A stretch of DNA of 64,000 nucleotides. Source: Gordonibacter massiliensis (ex Traore et al. 2017). GTDB taxonomy: Bacteria; Actinomycetota; Coriobacteriia; Coriobacteriales; Eggerthellaceae. A program made the position numbers and the translations under genes. Below, piece by piece: positions 1 to 9,114 of this stretch. Below the pieces are notes generated by a model that did no database searches, was not told the DNA's origin, and saw only the letters and a program-made list of their open reading frames with translations. How positions within the stretch are numbered: the stretch's first letter is position 1; the number at the start of each line of letters is the position of its first letter. The DNA is taken from positions 1,674,001 through 1,738,000 of the forward strand of contig LT827128.1 of NCBI GenBank assembly GCA_900170005.1. The letters run 5' to 3'.

Positions 1-1630
1 GCTCCTGAACACGCGGCAGAGCCCGGTCGCGATAGGGCGCGAGCAGGCGCGCCGCGAGGTCGTCGAGCGCCTCCGCTCGGATGCGGTGCAGCTGAGAGAA
101 CCCGATGCCCACGCCCTCGTCGAGGTCGACGTCGAGCGATGCGAGCTCGAAGGGCGTTTGCCCGAGGCGGTCGATATGCGCGCGCACGTCCTGTTCCTCC
201 ACGGCCTTCGTGCGCGCGGCTTCCACGACGTCGCCTTCGGCGGAGCCGACCACGCGGGCGGAGTCGCCCGAATCGGCAAGCGAGAACTCCATGCGCAACG
301 GCTCGCCTCTGCGCAGCTTTACCGAGCCCGCGACAAGCACGCGCGGCGCGAGCGGATCGTCGGCGAACCCGGCAGCGGCGTTGCGCACGCGGAACACGCG
401 GTCGCCCTTGCCCACCGCGCGCTGGGGCGCCGTGCGCACGCTTCCGTTCTTGTCGACCTCGATGGGACCGAGCGTGTGGGCGAAATGACCCTTGTTCGTC
501 CAAAACTCCAGCACGTCGCCCTCGTGCAGCTCTTCCTCGGCCGCGATGGCCGCCACGCCGTCGCGCGCGTACGCCACGCGGCCAACGAACACGCCGCGAT
601 TGTTGGGGCGGCCGTAGCTCATGATGTCGTTGCCGCGCTGCCCCGTGAGGTACGCCGTGGTGAAGCCGCGCGAGAACGCCTCCTCGAGCGCGCGGCGCTC
701 GTCAGCGGTGGCGAGCACGGGCTGGTTTTCCGCCTGCGGCGAAACGGGCGATTCGGAGATCGCCCCTGCGGACAACCTCGACATCCCTTTCGTCGCGAGC
801 ACGCGATCGAGCACCGCGCGGTAGGCGGACGTGACCGCGAACACGTAGTCGGCGGATTTCATGCGTCCCTCGATCTTGAGCGAGGCGACGCCCGCCTCCA
901 CCAGTTCGGGCACCAAGTCGATGGTGCACAGGTCCTGCGGGGAGAGCAGATGGTCGCCCGGCGAAGGCAGCTCCTTGCGCTGCGCCCGGTTGCGCAGCTC
1001 GTAGGGCAACCGGCACGCTTGGGCGCAGAGGCCCCGGTTGGCGGAGCGCCCCCCTATCATCGAGGACATGAAGCACTGCCCCGAATAGCACACGCACAGC
1101 GCGCCGTGTGCGAACGCCTCCACCTCCATGCCGAGGTCGGACGCTGCGGACGACAGGTGCGCCACCTCCGCCAGCGACAGCTCGCGCGCGAGCGTCACAC
1201 GGCGGGCACCCAGCTTGGCGGCCGCTTCGATGCCAGCGGCGTTATGGGTGTTCATCTGCGTGGATATATGCAAGCGCGCCTGGGGGAGCGTCCGCGAGAG
1301 CTCCGCGGCCAGACCGATGTCCTGCACGATGAACGCGTCGGCACCCGCACGGTACGCCTGCCGCGCGCATTCGAGCGCCCGGTCGATCTCCGAGGGCAGG
1401 ATGGCGGTGTTCAACGTCACGTACACGCGCACGCCGCGCAGGTGCGCGTAGTCGCAGGCGTCGGCAAGCGTGTCGAGCGTGAAGTTGTCGGCGTTGCGGC
1501 GCGCGTTGAACGCGTCGAGGCCGAGATAGACGGCGTCGGCTCCGCCGGCGACCGCCGCGTGCAGCGCCTCCGCGCTTCCGGCGGGGGCGAGCAGCTCGAC
1601 CGGGGCGGCCTCTTCGATGTGATGCGACAT
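1..1630 (-). CDS. U32 family peptidase (collagenase-like), C-terminus off the left edge
   Basis: At least 543 codons are open on the minus strand from an ATG at 1630, preceded by a GAGGA ribosome site; the 3' end lies beyond base 1. The N-terminus reads VELLAPAGSAEALHAAV, typical of the TIM-barrel half of U32 proteins. Residues about 171-190 carry the family signature (EAFAHGALCVCYSGQC), followed by GGRSANRGLCAQ. Family members include RlhA/YhbU-like proteins involved in rRNA hydroxylation and poorly defined peptidases. The length, with a long C-terminal region after the signature, suits the large U32 class, but which subfamily is not clear. It is divergent from the penicillin-binding protein gene to its right. 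Confidence 0.9.
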   Translation of the reverse strand, partial: MSHHIEEAAPVELLAPAGSAEALHAAVAGGADAVYLGLDAFNARRNADNFTLDTLADACDYAHLRGVRVYVTLNTAILPSEIDRALECARQAYRAGADAFIVQDIGLAAELSRTLPQARLHISTQMNTHNAAGIEAAAKLGARRVTLARELSLAEVAHLSSAASDLGMEVEAFAHGALCVCYSGQCFMSSMIGGRSANRGLCAQACRLPYELRNRAQRKELPSPGDHLLSPQDLCTIDLVPELVEAGVASLKIEGRMKSADYVFAVTSAYRAVLDRVLATKGMSRLSAGAISESPVSPQAENQPVLATADERRALEEAFSRGFTTAYLTGQRGNDIMSYGRPNNRGVFVGRVAYARDGVAAIAAEEELHEGDVLEFWTNKGHFAHTLGPIEVDKNGSVRTAPQRAVGKGDRVFRVRNAAAGFADDPLAPRVLVAGSVKLRRGEPLRMEFSLADSGDSARVVGSAEGDVVEAARTKAVEEQDVRAHIDRLGQTPFELASLDVDLDEGVGIGFSQLHRIRAEALDDLAARLLAPYRDRALPRVQE

Positions 1631-1727
1631 GTCATTCCTCACTGCGTATATTCTGCGGTCAGTTCAAGTTTATGCGTGCGAACAGCCGCTTTATGCTCAT
1701 TTCCTTGCGCCGGGCCACCTCATTACG

Positions 1728-1763
1728 ATTCGGCAACAGCAGTATGGTAGTATAATCCAACCA
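1728..1763 (+). promoter_or_regulatory. Promoter giving a probable leaderless mRNA
   Basis: A consensus -10 box TATAAT lies at 1751-1756, only six bases before the ATG at 1763, and an in-frame TAG sits at 1748-1750, so the start cannot lie further upstream. No Shine-Dalgarno sequence is present. Transcription from this box would begin at or next to the A of the start codon. The -35 region (about 1728-1733, ATTCGG) is weak. Confidence 0.55.
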
Positions 1764-3982
1764 TGAAAATACGGCGAAAACAGCGCGAAACGCGCACCCA
1801 TGCCGCAAAGTGGCTTCTGCTCGTCGCAGCGGTGGCCCTTTGCTTCGTAGCGTACCAGGGCGTTCAAGGCGTGCTCCACGTGATGCGCGATTGGACGAAC
1901 GACCTTCCCAGCCTCGCGAGCACCGACGCGTTCAACTACGCGCAAGAGTCCACCATGTACGCGGGCGACAACAACACGCTTCTGGCCGAGTTCCAATTGG
2001 AGAAGCGCGACCCGCTCACCTCGGCGGACCAGGTGAGCCCCTATGTGCTCAAAGGCACCGTGGACACGGAGGACGTGCGCTTCTACGAGCACACCGGCGT
2101 GGACCTTCCCGGCATCGCTCGCGCCGTGCTGGTCAACATCGGAGGCGGCGCCCTCGAAGGCGCCTCGACCATCACGCAGCAGCTCATGCGCAATACCGTG
2201 CTGTCCGAAGAGGCCACCGACATCTCGTTCGAGCGCAAGATCCGCGAAGCTCAGCTCGCCATCGACTTCGAGAAAATGCACACGAAGGACGAGATCCTTC
2301 TCATGTACCTGAACACCATCAACTACGGCGACGGCTGCTACGGCATCGAAGCGGCGGCGCAGAACTACTTCCAGGTGTCCGCGCTCGACCTCACGCTCGC
2401 GCAGGCGGCGACGCTGGTGGGCATCCCCCAGTCCCCCACCTACCTCAACCCCAAGACGAATCCCGAAGCGTGCCAAACGCGTCGCAACGTGGTGCTCGAC
2501 CGCATGCTCACGGCCGGCGACATCACGAAGGAAGAGCACGACGCGGCGCAAAGCGAAGAGCTGGGCTTGAACCCGGCGCCTGACGCGCCGGCCGACGGCA
2601 TCTACGCGTACCCGTACTTCACGAGCTACGTGCGCAATCTCCTGCTCAACCATGGGGCGGATTACAACATGTCCGACGGAGACCTATTCGAAGGCGGCTA
2701 CACCATTTATACGACTCTCGATCCTGCCATGCAAAACATGGCTGAAGAAGCTTGCGCTACGCAGCGGGCACGCATGGACGAAGATCTTGACGCGTCGCTT
2801 GTCGCGCTGGAGCCTTCTACCGGACACATCAAGGCCATGGTAGGAGGCAAGGATTTCTACGAGAACCAGGCGAACATCGCCACCGGAGAGGGCGGAACCG
2901 GACGCCAAGCCGGTTCGACGTTCAAGGCATTCGCGCTCGGCGCCGCCATCGAAGACGGCATCAACCCCAAAACGCTCATTGATTGCACAGGGCCGATGAC
3001 CCTCGCGGACGGAACACGTATCGAAAACTTCGATAACGCCAACTACGGCATAAGGAGCATACAGAGCGCGACAGCCGTCTCTTCGAATACCGGCTACATA
3101 CGGCTCACCGAGCAGCTGACGCCCGGCAAGGTTATCAACATGGCTCAGCGCGCAGGCATAACCTCCGACCTTCCCAACGTTCTTGCCGTCACCACGGGTT
3201 CGGGCAGCGTGACGCCGCTCGAGATGGCGAGCGCCTACGGAACCTTCGCGACAGGCGGCGTCAAGCACAACCCGGTCGCCATTTCGAAGATCGTCAAAAA
3301 GAGCGGCGAGGTTGTATACGAAGCCTCGGATGAAGGCGAACGCGTCATGAGCGAAGAGGTTGCCGGCGCGGAAACCAAAGTGCTGCGCACCGTGTTCGAG
3401 ACGTCCGAGGGAACGGCCTACGGCAAGGGACCCTACAACGGGCAGCCCGTGGCGGGCAAGACGGGAACGTCGGACGATTTCGCCGATCATTGGCTCGTCG
3501 GTTACGCGCCTCAGCTTGTTTGCTCCACGTGGATAGGCAATCCGTCGGGCCATATCGAGACCGATCGCTACCTGAACTGCAACGATCTTTGGCAGGACTT
3601 TATGTCGCAGGCGCTCGAGGGCACGGAGATCGTGCAGTTCCCCGAGACGAAGGATCCTGAGTACAAGAACGCGTTCAACACGGAGCAGCAGAAGAAGTAC
3701 GAGAAAGAAGAGGAGAAGGACGCCTCGAAGGCACCCAACGTGGTGGGCAAGACGCTCGATGAGGCCACGGGGCTGCTCAGCGGCTACAACGCGTACGCGG
3801 CGTACGAGTACTCGGACACCGTTCCGGCCAACGTCGTGATGAGCCAGGCCGTGCAGGGATCGAACATCATCCTCACGATATCCAAGGGGCCGAAGCCGGC
3901 CGACCCCACCCCCACGCCCGATCCCACGCCGACGCCAGATCCACCGCCCGACCCGACTCCGACCCCCGATACGGGAACCTGA
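1763..3982 (+). CDS. Class A penicillin-binding protein (bifunctional transglycosylase/transpeptidase) with PASTA domain
   Basis: 739 residues. It polymerises and cross-links peptidoglycan outside the membrane. A short cytoplasmic tail is followed by one membrane anchor (about 17-36). The GT51 transglycosylase shows TEDVRFYEH (catalytic Glu103), GASTITQQLMRN (133-144) and a RKIRE motif. The transpeptidase shows STFK (Ser385-Lys388), SSN (440-442) and KTGTS (566-570). A single PASTA domain (about 657-709) is followed by a Pro-Thr-Asp tail (712-739), probably a wall-spanning spacer. The start is fixed by an upstream in-frame stop. A paralogue lacking PASTA lies at 4961-7279 on the other strand. 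PBP1A/PonA-type assignment is secure; the exact orthologue is not. Confidence 0.95.
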   Translation: MKIRRKQRETRTHAAKWLLLVAAVALCFVAYQGVQGVLHVMRDWTNDLPSLASTDAFNYAQESTMYAGDNNTLLAEFQLEKRDPLTSADQVSPYVLKGTVDTEDVRFYEHTGVDLPGIARAVLVNIGGGALEGASTITQQLMRNTVLSEEATDISFERKIREAQLAIDFEKMHTKDEILLMYLNTINYGDGCYGIEAAAQNYFQVSALDLTLAQAATLVGIPQSPTYLNPKTNPEACQTRRNVVLDRMLTAGDITKEEHDAAQSEELGLNPAPDAPADGIYAYPYFTSYVRNLLLNHGADYNMSDGDLFEGGYTIYTTLDPAMQNMAEEACATQRARMDEDLDASLVALEPSTGHIKAMVGGKDFYENQANIATGEGGTGRQAGSTFKAFALGAAIEDGINPKTLIDCTGPMTLADGTRIENFDNANYGIRSIQSATAVSSNTGYIRLTEQLTPGKVINMAQRAGITSDLPNVLAVTTGSGSVTPLEMASAYGTFATGGVKHNPVAISKIVKKSGEVVYEASDEGERVMSEEVAGAETKVLRTVFETSEGTAYGKGPYNGQPVAGKTGTSDDFADHWLVGYAPQLVCSTWIGNPSGHIETDRYLNCNDLWQDFMSQALEGTEIVQFPETKDPEYKNAFNTEQQKKYEKEEEKDASKAPNVVGKTLDEATGLLSGYNAYAAYEYSDTVPANVVMSQAVQGSNIILTISKGPKPADPTPTPDPTPTPDPPPDPTPTPDTGT

Positions 3983-4012
3983 GACGCACGACGTCACGCC
4001 CTCCTGAAACGA

Positions 4013-4053
4013 ACGAACGCCTCGTCCACTTTGGTAGACGGGGCGTTCGTTTT
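4013..4053 (+). terminator. Intrinsic terminator after the first penicillin-binding protein
   Basis: Stem ACGAACGCC (4013-4021) pairs with GGCGTTCGT (4042-4050), extended by CGTC/GACG inside, and is followed by a short T run. It lies 30 bases after the stop codon. Confidence 0.8.
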
Positions 4054-4174
4054 GCGATGTGTCGAAGTGTGCGGGGAATTGCCGATCTGCGGATTCGCGG
4101 CGGACGACTCTGCGGGGCAAAGGGTTCTGCCCCTATCATCAACCTGCGGAAATGCGCCTTCGCCGGGCGAAGCT

Positions 4175-4325
4175 GTATCAAAAGGGCCAGGGAGGCATGT
4201 CTGCGTTGGTCGAGCTGTAGGGCAAGGGCTCTGCCCTTGCCGTCGACCTGCGAATACGTTGCTAGTTGAGCGGCAAGGGCAGAGCCCTTGCCCTACAAAA
4301 AACGCCTAAATGGAACTTTTGATAC
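4175..4325. repeat. MITE-like 151-bp element with nested palindromes
   Basis: Imperfect 14-bp terminal inverted repeats (12 of 14 identical) begin with GTATCAAAAG at 4175 and end with CTTTTGATAC at 4325. Inside are two 26-bp arms (4218-4243 and about 4271-4296) that are exact reverse complements of each other. Each is itself a hairpin of the form GGCAAGGGC-TCT-GCCCTTGCC. There is no coding potential. It fills most of the gap between two genes. It could be a small non-autonomous mobile element or a REP-type structured repeat. Confidence 0.5.
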
Positions 4326-4381
4326 AACCCCTTGCGAACAGCGCTCAAGCTGCACGGTCGCCATAGCTCCTTGAAAAGGCC

Positions 4382-4885
4382 CTAGTTCTTCTCGGTGGCC
4401 TTGTTGTCGCCCGACTGGAGCTTGCCGATGCCCTCGTCGTACGCGCTCTTGATGTCCGCGATACGCTGATCGTAGGTGGACCAGTCGAAGGGTTGCGCTT
4501 CGGTGGCGCTGTCGATTTCCGTGTACAGCTCGATGTAGGAGTTCAAGGCGTCTTTAAGCTTGTTCGTACCATCGACGTACTCCTGCTGAACGTCCTTCAA
4601 ATCGTCGGGCACCGTGAGCTTGCCCAGTTCGTCGAGCGATTTGAAGGCGTTGTCGGCCTGCATCCTCATACCCACGACATCGCCGCGCGACACCGCATCG
4701 GTGAAGCTGGACAGCCTGCTTTGCAGGTCTTCCATGACTTGGTTCACCTGGGTCATGTACTGCCGGTTCTCGGCCTGCTGCTTCGTTGCGGCGCTTTCCT
4801 GCGACGCGCATCCGGCGAGTGCGGCAACCATCACGGCAGTCGCGCATACGACGCCGACAACCTTGATGAGCATGGAACGTTTCAT
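4382..4885 (-). CDS. Small secreted lipoprotein, function unknown
   Basis: 167 residues from the ATG at 4885; a TTG two codons upstream is less likely. A basic N-terminus and hydrophobic stretch end in a lipobox LAGC, so the mature protein should be lipid-anchored at Cys26 on the outer face of the membrane. The mature part is predicted largely helical and charged (MTQVNQVMEDLQSRLSSF onward) with no catalytic motif I recognise. It lies between two penicillin-binding protein genes and is read in the same direction as the second. A role at the cell wall is possible from context only. Confidence 0.75.
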   Translation of the reverse strand: MKRSMLIKVVGVVCATAVMVAALAGCASQESAATKQQAENRQYMTQVNQVMEDLQSRLSSFTDAVSRGDVVGMRMQADNAFKSLDELGKLTVPDDLKDVQQEYVDGTNKLKDALNSYIELYTEIDSATEAQPFDWSTYDQRIADIKSAYDEGIGKLQSGDNKATEKN

Positions 4886-4960
4886 GTACAACCTACTTCC
4901 CTGTCGAGTGAAGCGCCGCTCGATGCGGCGCGTAAGCTTATATGATTCCGGTTTGTCTTA

Positions 4961-7279
4961 TTATGCCGCAAACAGCTCGAGCCCGCGCGACCAAATCGTC
5001 GGAGCAGCGAACCTGACCGCCAACGAAGCCTGGGTCGTTCCGCCTCCGGTTCCACCAGGATCGGGCTTCGGATCGGGGTCGGGATTCGGATCGGGCTTCG
5101 GATCGGGATCCGGCGTGGGCGTGGGATCCGGATCCGGCGTCGGTGTTGGCGTGGGCGTCGGATTCGGCGTCGGTGTTGGCGTGGGCGCTGGGTCTTCCTT
5201 GGCCTTGTCGTCCTTTTTCTCGGTATCAGTACCGCTGTTGGAGGTCCCGCTGCCGGAGGAGTAGTAGCCGTTGCCTACATGGTAGGTGGAGTCGCTGAAG
5301 TTCTTGTACGGAGGATCGGCGGCATCTGCGAAATCTTCGAGCGGGCGACCGGCCAGCGCCTCGTTCATGAAGTTGCTGAACACATCGGCTGCGGTGGTGA
5401 ATTCGGGCAGCGATACGCCATTGGCAGAGGAAGGGTCGCCCAGCCAGATGGACGTGGACAGCTGCGGGGTGATGCCGCAGAACGTGATGTCCTTGTAGTT
5501 CTCGCTGGTGCCTGTCTTGGCGGCAACCACCTGGCCGCTCGACAACGCCGCCTCGGAGCCCGTAGCCTCGGCACCAGTCACCACGGTTTTCATGACTTCG
5601 GTGGCCGCATGGGCGACTTCGGGAGATATGACCTGCTTGCTCGTCGTTTTCTTGAGGTCGCTGCCCTCTTCGGCCGTGTTGTCGATGATCAGGGTCCCGT
5701 TACCGTCGTACACCTTCAAAATGGGATTGGGATCATTGTAGACGCCCTCGTTGGCGATAGCCGCATAGGCGCTGGCCATGTCGAGCATCGTCACGTTGTT
5801 CGAGCCAAGCGTCATGGCCGGCACTGCGCTCAAGGGAGAGTTGATGCCCATGCGCTTGGCCACCTCGGCCACCTTGTCCAATCCAACGGCCATTTCCAAC
5901 CGAACGAAGCCCGTGTTCGACGATACCTCGAAGGCGCGCGCGATACTGCGCGTCCCATAATTGTGGTTGCTGATGTTCTGCAAAGCGGGAACCGTCTTGC
6001 CGTAGTCGGTGTTGGGGATAGTGGCGGGCGACGTGCAGTCGAGCATCGTCTGGGGCGAGATGCCCGCCTCAAGCGCGGCGATGAGCGTGAACGTCTTGAA
6101 CGACGAGCCGGTGGGCCGACCGGGGTTGTTCGCATCGCCGCCCTCACCGGTGGCGAGGTTCACATCGGAATCGCCGCCCACCATGGCCTTGATGTTGCCC
6201 GTCGACGGCTCGATGGACACCAAAGATCCCTGGAGCGCATCGCTGTCGGTGGCCTCGTGCAGGCCCTCGACCTTTTCATTCACGGCCGCCTCGGCCTGTT
6301 CCTGCATCGCAGGATCGAGCGTGGTGACGATCTTCCAACCGCCGCCGCTCACCTCGTTGAGCGAGTACTTGTAGGGACCCTCGGGATCGGTGAGCAGGTT
6401 GCGCACGTAGCGCACGAAGTGGGGGTACTGGTAGATGCCCTCTTCGGCCGGAAGGGTTTGGTCGAGCACCAATTCCTCGCTCTGGGCGGCATCGTGCTCC
6501 TCTTGGGAGATGTAGCCGTTCGACAGCATGCGATCGAGCACGAGGTTTCGCCGAGACAGGCAGTTCTCGGGGTTGGCTATGGGGTTGTTGCTCGAGGGCG
6601 ACTGGGGAATTCCCACGAGAGCGGCGGCCTCGGCCAACGTGAGGTCGGTCGCGTTCTTCGAGAAGTAGCGCTGCGAGGCGGCCTGTATGCCGTACGTGGC
6701 GTTACCGTAGTTGATGGTGTTCAGATACATGCGCAATATCTCGTCTTTGGAGTACACCTCTTCGAGCTTCACGGACAGGTACATCTCGCGCACCTTGCGC
6801 TTGATGGAAATGTCGGTCATCTCGTCGGCGAGGATGGTGTTGCGCACGAACTGCTGAGTGATGGTGGATGCGCCCTCGCGACCCGAGCCAGTGAGCGTGA
6901 CCACCGCAGCGCGCATGATGCCCCAGAGGTCGAAGCCACCGTGCTCGTAGAAACGCTCGTCCTCGGTGGCCACCGTGCCCTCGAGCACGTACGGGCTGAT
7001 CTGGTCGAGGCTGACGGGGTCGCGGTTCTCGAGCTGGAACCGCGCCATCTGCGTGGCCTCGTCGACCGCATACATATCGGAAGGCATGGCCGTGTTGAAC
7101 GACTCCGCCTTGGTGACGTCGTAGTCGGTCAAGTCGCCGATCCACGAGGAGCAAGCGGCGAAAACGCCCACGCCTCCCGCGAGAATGACGGCCGCCAGAA
7201 CGCAGACAACGGTGAGCAGCCCGATCTTGGGATGCTTCTTCTTGGCACTGGGCCTATTCTTTATCGAACGTGAAGCCAC
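4961..7279 (-). CDS. Class A penicillin-binding protein, second paralogue, with long Pro-Thr tail
   Basis: 772 residues from a GTG at 7279 that has a strong GGAGG site seven bases upstream; longer starts lack one. One membrane anchor near the N-terminus is followed by a GT51 domain with ATEDERFYEH (catalytic Glu106) and GASTITQQFVRN. The transpeptidase domain has SSFK (Ser392-Lys395), SSNTGF and KTGTSE. Instead of a PASTA domain, the C-terminus has about 60 residues of Pro-Thr/Pro-Asp repeats encoded by repetitive DNA (about 5050-5195), then a 30-residue tail. It is clearly related to the gene at 1763-3982, so the pair looks like an old duplication whose C-termini diverged. Confidence 0.94.
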   Translation of the reverse strand: MASRSIKNRPSAKKKHPKIGLLTVVCVLAAVILAGGVGVFAACSSWIGDLTDYDVTKAESFNTAMPSDMYAVDEATQMARFQLENRDPVSLDQISPYVLEGTVATEDERFYEHGGFDLWGIMRAAVVTLTGSGREGASTITQQFVRNTILADEMTDISIKRKVREMYLSVKLEEVYSKDEILRMYLNTINYGNATYGIQAASQRYFSKNATDLTLAEAAALVGIPQSPSSNNPIANPENCLSRRNLVLDRMLSNGYISQEEHDAAQSEELVLDQTLPAEEGIYQYPHFVRYVRNLLTDPEGPYKYSLNEVSGGGWKIVTTLDPAMQEQAEAAVNEKVEGLHEATDSDALQGSLVSIEPSTGNIKAMVGGDSDVNLATGEGGDANNPGRPTGSSFKTFTLIAALEAGISPQTMLDCTSPATIPNTDYGKTVPALQNISNHNYGTRSIARAFEVSSNTGFVRLEMAVGLDKVAEVAKRMGINSPLSAVPAMTLGSNNVTMLDMASAYAAIANEGVYNDPNPILKVYDGNGTLIIDNTAEEGSDLKKTTSKQVISPEVAHAATEVMKTVVTGAEATGSEAALSSGQVVAAKTGTSENYKDITFCGITPQLSTSIWLGDPSSANGVSLPEFTTAADVFSNFMNEALAGRPLEDFADAADPPYKNFSDSTYHVGNGYYSSGSGTSNSGTDTEKKDDKAKEDPAPTPTPTPNPTPTPTPTPDPDPTPTPDPDPKPDPNPDPDPKPDPGGTGGGTTQASLAVRFAAPTIWSRGLELFAA

Positions 7280-7570
7280 GTGAACACCTCCAGAAAACTT
7301 CCGCCATTGTATCATCGGGATCATGCCCCTCATGAATCAACATAAGTTTGTTGGAAAATGGTCATAACGATATAAGGGCCGATGGGAAGCCGAAAATCGA
7401 ACGAATCGGAGGGGTGTTCAGAGGCTGATTCCTGAACGGATAAACGAATGTTTGAAGACCGGCCGAGGCGCTCGGCGGCATAAGAAGCGCGCCGACCGTC
7501 GTCGGCGGCGGCCGCCCGCCTGTCGGCGAGAGCGATAGAACCGGGCTTCGTCGCGACTTACGCGAGGAGC

Positions 7571-7615
7571 AAAAGAGCGCGCCGCCCGCACGGAGTTAGA
7601 GCGTGCGGGCGGCGC
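7571..7615 (-). terminator. Intrinsic terminator of the arginine operon
   Basis: A perfect 14-bp stem, GCGCCGCCCGCACG (7579-7592) with its complement at 7602-7615, is followed on the minus strand by GCTCTTTT. It lies just downstream of argH. The rest of the 347-base gap 7280-7626 holds no gene I can support. Confidence 0.8.
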
Positions 7616-7626
7616 ATGCGGGCGGC

Positions 7627-9015
7627 CTAGAGGGATGCTTCGTCGGCCTCGAGAGCGGCCTTCGCCTGCGCGAGCTGCTCGGCCACCGCGACGTGGCCGG
7701 TGCCGCCCTCGGTGGTGCGGGCGGCCACGATGCTTTCCAGATCGAGGCAGTTCACAATGTCGGACTCGAACAGCTCGCTTTCCGCGCGGAAATCGTCGAG
7801 CGTCAAATCCTCCAAATCGCAGCCGCGCTGCTCGCACAGAAGCACCAAGTGCCCCACCACCTCGTGGGCCCGACGGAACGGCATACCCTTCTTGGCCAGG
7901 TAGTCGGCCACGTCGGTGGCGGCTAGGTAGCCCTTCTTCGCCTGGGCGCGCATGCTCTCGGACTTCACCGACATCGTCTCGATCATGCCGGCCGCGCACA
8001 CGAGGCAGTCCTCGAGCGTCTTGGCCGCGTCGATAGCGCCCTCCTTGTCCTCCTGCAAGTCCTTGTTGTACGCAAGGGGCAGCGCCTTCATGGTGACGAG
8101 CAGCGCCACGAGGTCGCCGACCACGCGCCCGGTCTTACCGCGGATGAGCTCGGCGAAATCGGGGTTCTTCTTCTGCGGCATGATGGACGAGCCCGTGGAG
8201 AACGCGTCGGAGAGCTCGATGAAGTCGAACTCGGCCGTGGACCACAGCACGATCTCCTCGCACAGGCGCGACAGGTGCATGCACGACACGCTGCAGGCAT
8301 AAGACAGGTCGAGCAGGAAGTCGCGGTCGGACACGGCATCGAGCGAGTTCGGGATGACCCGCGAGAAGCCCAGCTGCTCGGCCGTCATCTGGCGGTCGAG
8401 CGGGTACGTGGTGCCCGCGAGAGCCGCCGCGCCCAGCGGGCTGGCGTCGGCGGCGCGACGGGCGGAGATCAGGCGCCCGTAGTCGCGTGTGAGCATCCAC
8501 ACGTAGGCCAGCATATGGTGCGCGAACAGCACCGGCTGGGCGTGCTGCAGGTGCGTGTAGCCGGGCATGATGACGTCCGGATGGGCCTCGGCCTGCGCGA
8601 CGAGCGCGCGGCGCAGCGCCACGTTCGCGTGCATGAGGTCCTCGCAGCGCTGCTTGGCGAACAGGCGGGTGTCGGTTGCCACCTGGTCGTTGCGGCTGCG
8701 GCCCGTGTGCAGGCGCGCGCCGGCGTCGCCGACGTCGGCGATGAGCGCGCGCTCGACGGACATGTGGATGTCCTCGTCGTTGATGTCGAAGGAGAACTCC
8801 CCCGCCTCGATGCTGTCCTGCACGCGATCGAGGCCGCCCGCGATGGCAGCAGCGTCCTCGTCCGCGATGACGCCAGCCTTCGCCAGCATGGCCGCATGGG
8901 CCTTCGAGCCGGCGATGTCCTGCGCGAAGAGCGCTTTGTCAACCGGAAGCGACGCGCCGAAGCGCTGCGTGAACTCGCTCACGTTCTCGGTGAACCTGCC
9001 TGACCAGAGTGCCAT
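7627..9015 (-). CDS. argH: Argininosuccinate lyase
   Basis: 462 residues, normal for the family. It splits argininosuccinate into arginine and fumarate, the last step of arginine synthesis, in the cytoplasm. The fumarase/aspartase superfamily signature GSSIMPQKKNPD is present, as is the N-terminal ALWSGRF typical of ArgH. An AAAGGA ribosome site precedes the ATG. It is last in the leftward arg cluster and followed by a strong terminator. The 99-base gap from argG contains a structured repeat. Confidence 0.98.
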   Translation of the reverse strand: MALWSGRFTENVSEFTQRFGASLPVDKALFAQDIAGSKAHAAMLAKAGVIADEDAAAIAGGLDRVQDSIEAGEFSFDINDEDIHMSVERALIADVGDAGARLHTGRSRNDQVATDTRLFAKQRCEDLMHANVALRRALVAQAEAHPDVIMPGYTHLQHAQPVLFAHHMLAYVWMLTRDYGRLISARRAADASPLGAAALAGTTYPLDRQMTAEQLGFSRVIPNSLDAVSDRDFLLDLSYACSVSCMHLSRLCEEIVLWSTAEFDFIELSDAFSTGSSIMPQKKNPDFAELIRGKTGRVVGDLVALLVTMKALPLAYNKDLQEDKEGAIDAAKTLEDCLVCAAGMIETMSVKSESMRAQAKKGYLAATDVADYLAKKGMPFRRAHEVVGHLVLLCEQRGCDLEDLTLDDFRAESELFESDIVNCLDLESIVAARTTEGGTGHVAVAEQLAQAKAALEADEASL

Positions 9016-9038
9016 AAATCGTCCTTTGCGTTACGGGT

Positions 9039-9084
9039 GGTTCTCCGCCTACGGCGGAGCGGGCGCTCTGGAGAGCGCCCCTAC
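9039..9084. repeat. Structured intergenic repeat, copy 1 (argG-argH gap)
   Basis: A 46-bp unit of two adjacent hairpins, TCCGCC-TAC-GGCGGA and GGGCGCTCT-GG-AGAGCGCCC, ending in CCTAC. A second copy, 41 of 46 identical, lies at 12691-12736. Differences in the first hairpin include a paired C-to-G and G-to-C change that keeps the stem intact. This resembles a REP/BIME-type element. Confidence 0.7.
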
Positions 9085-9114
9085 AAGAGCGGAACCGTGC
9101 CGACCGGAGCGCGC

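Noticed and set aside
86-1750. A 554-codon plus-strand frame at the left edge
   Set aside because: The minus strand here encodes a U32 peptidase with its full signature; the plus frame is its shadow.
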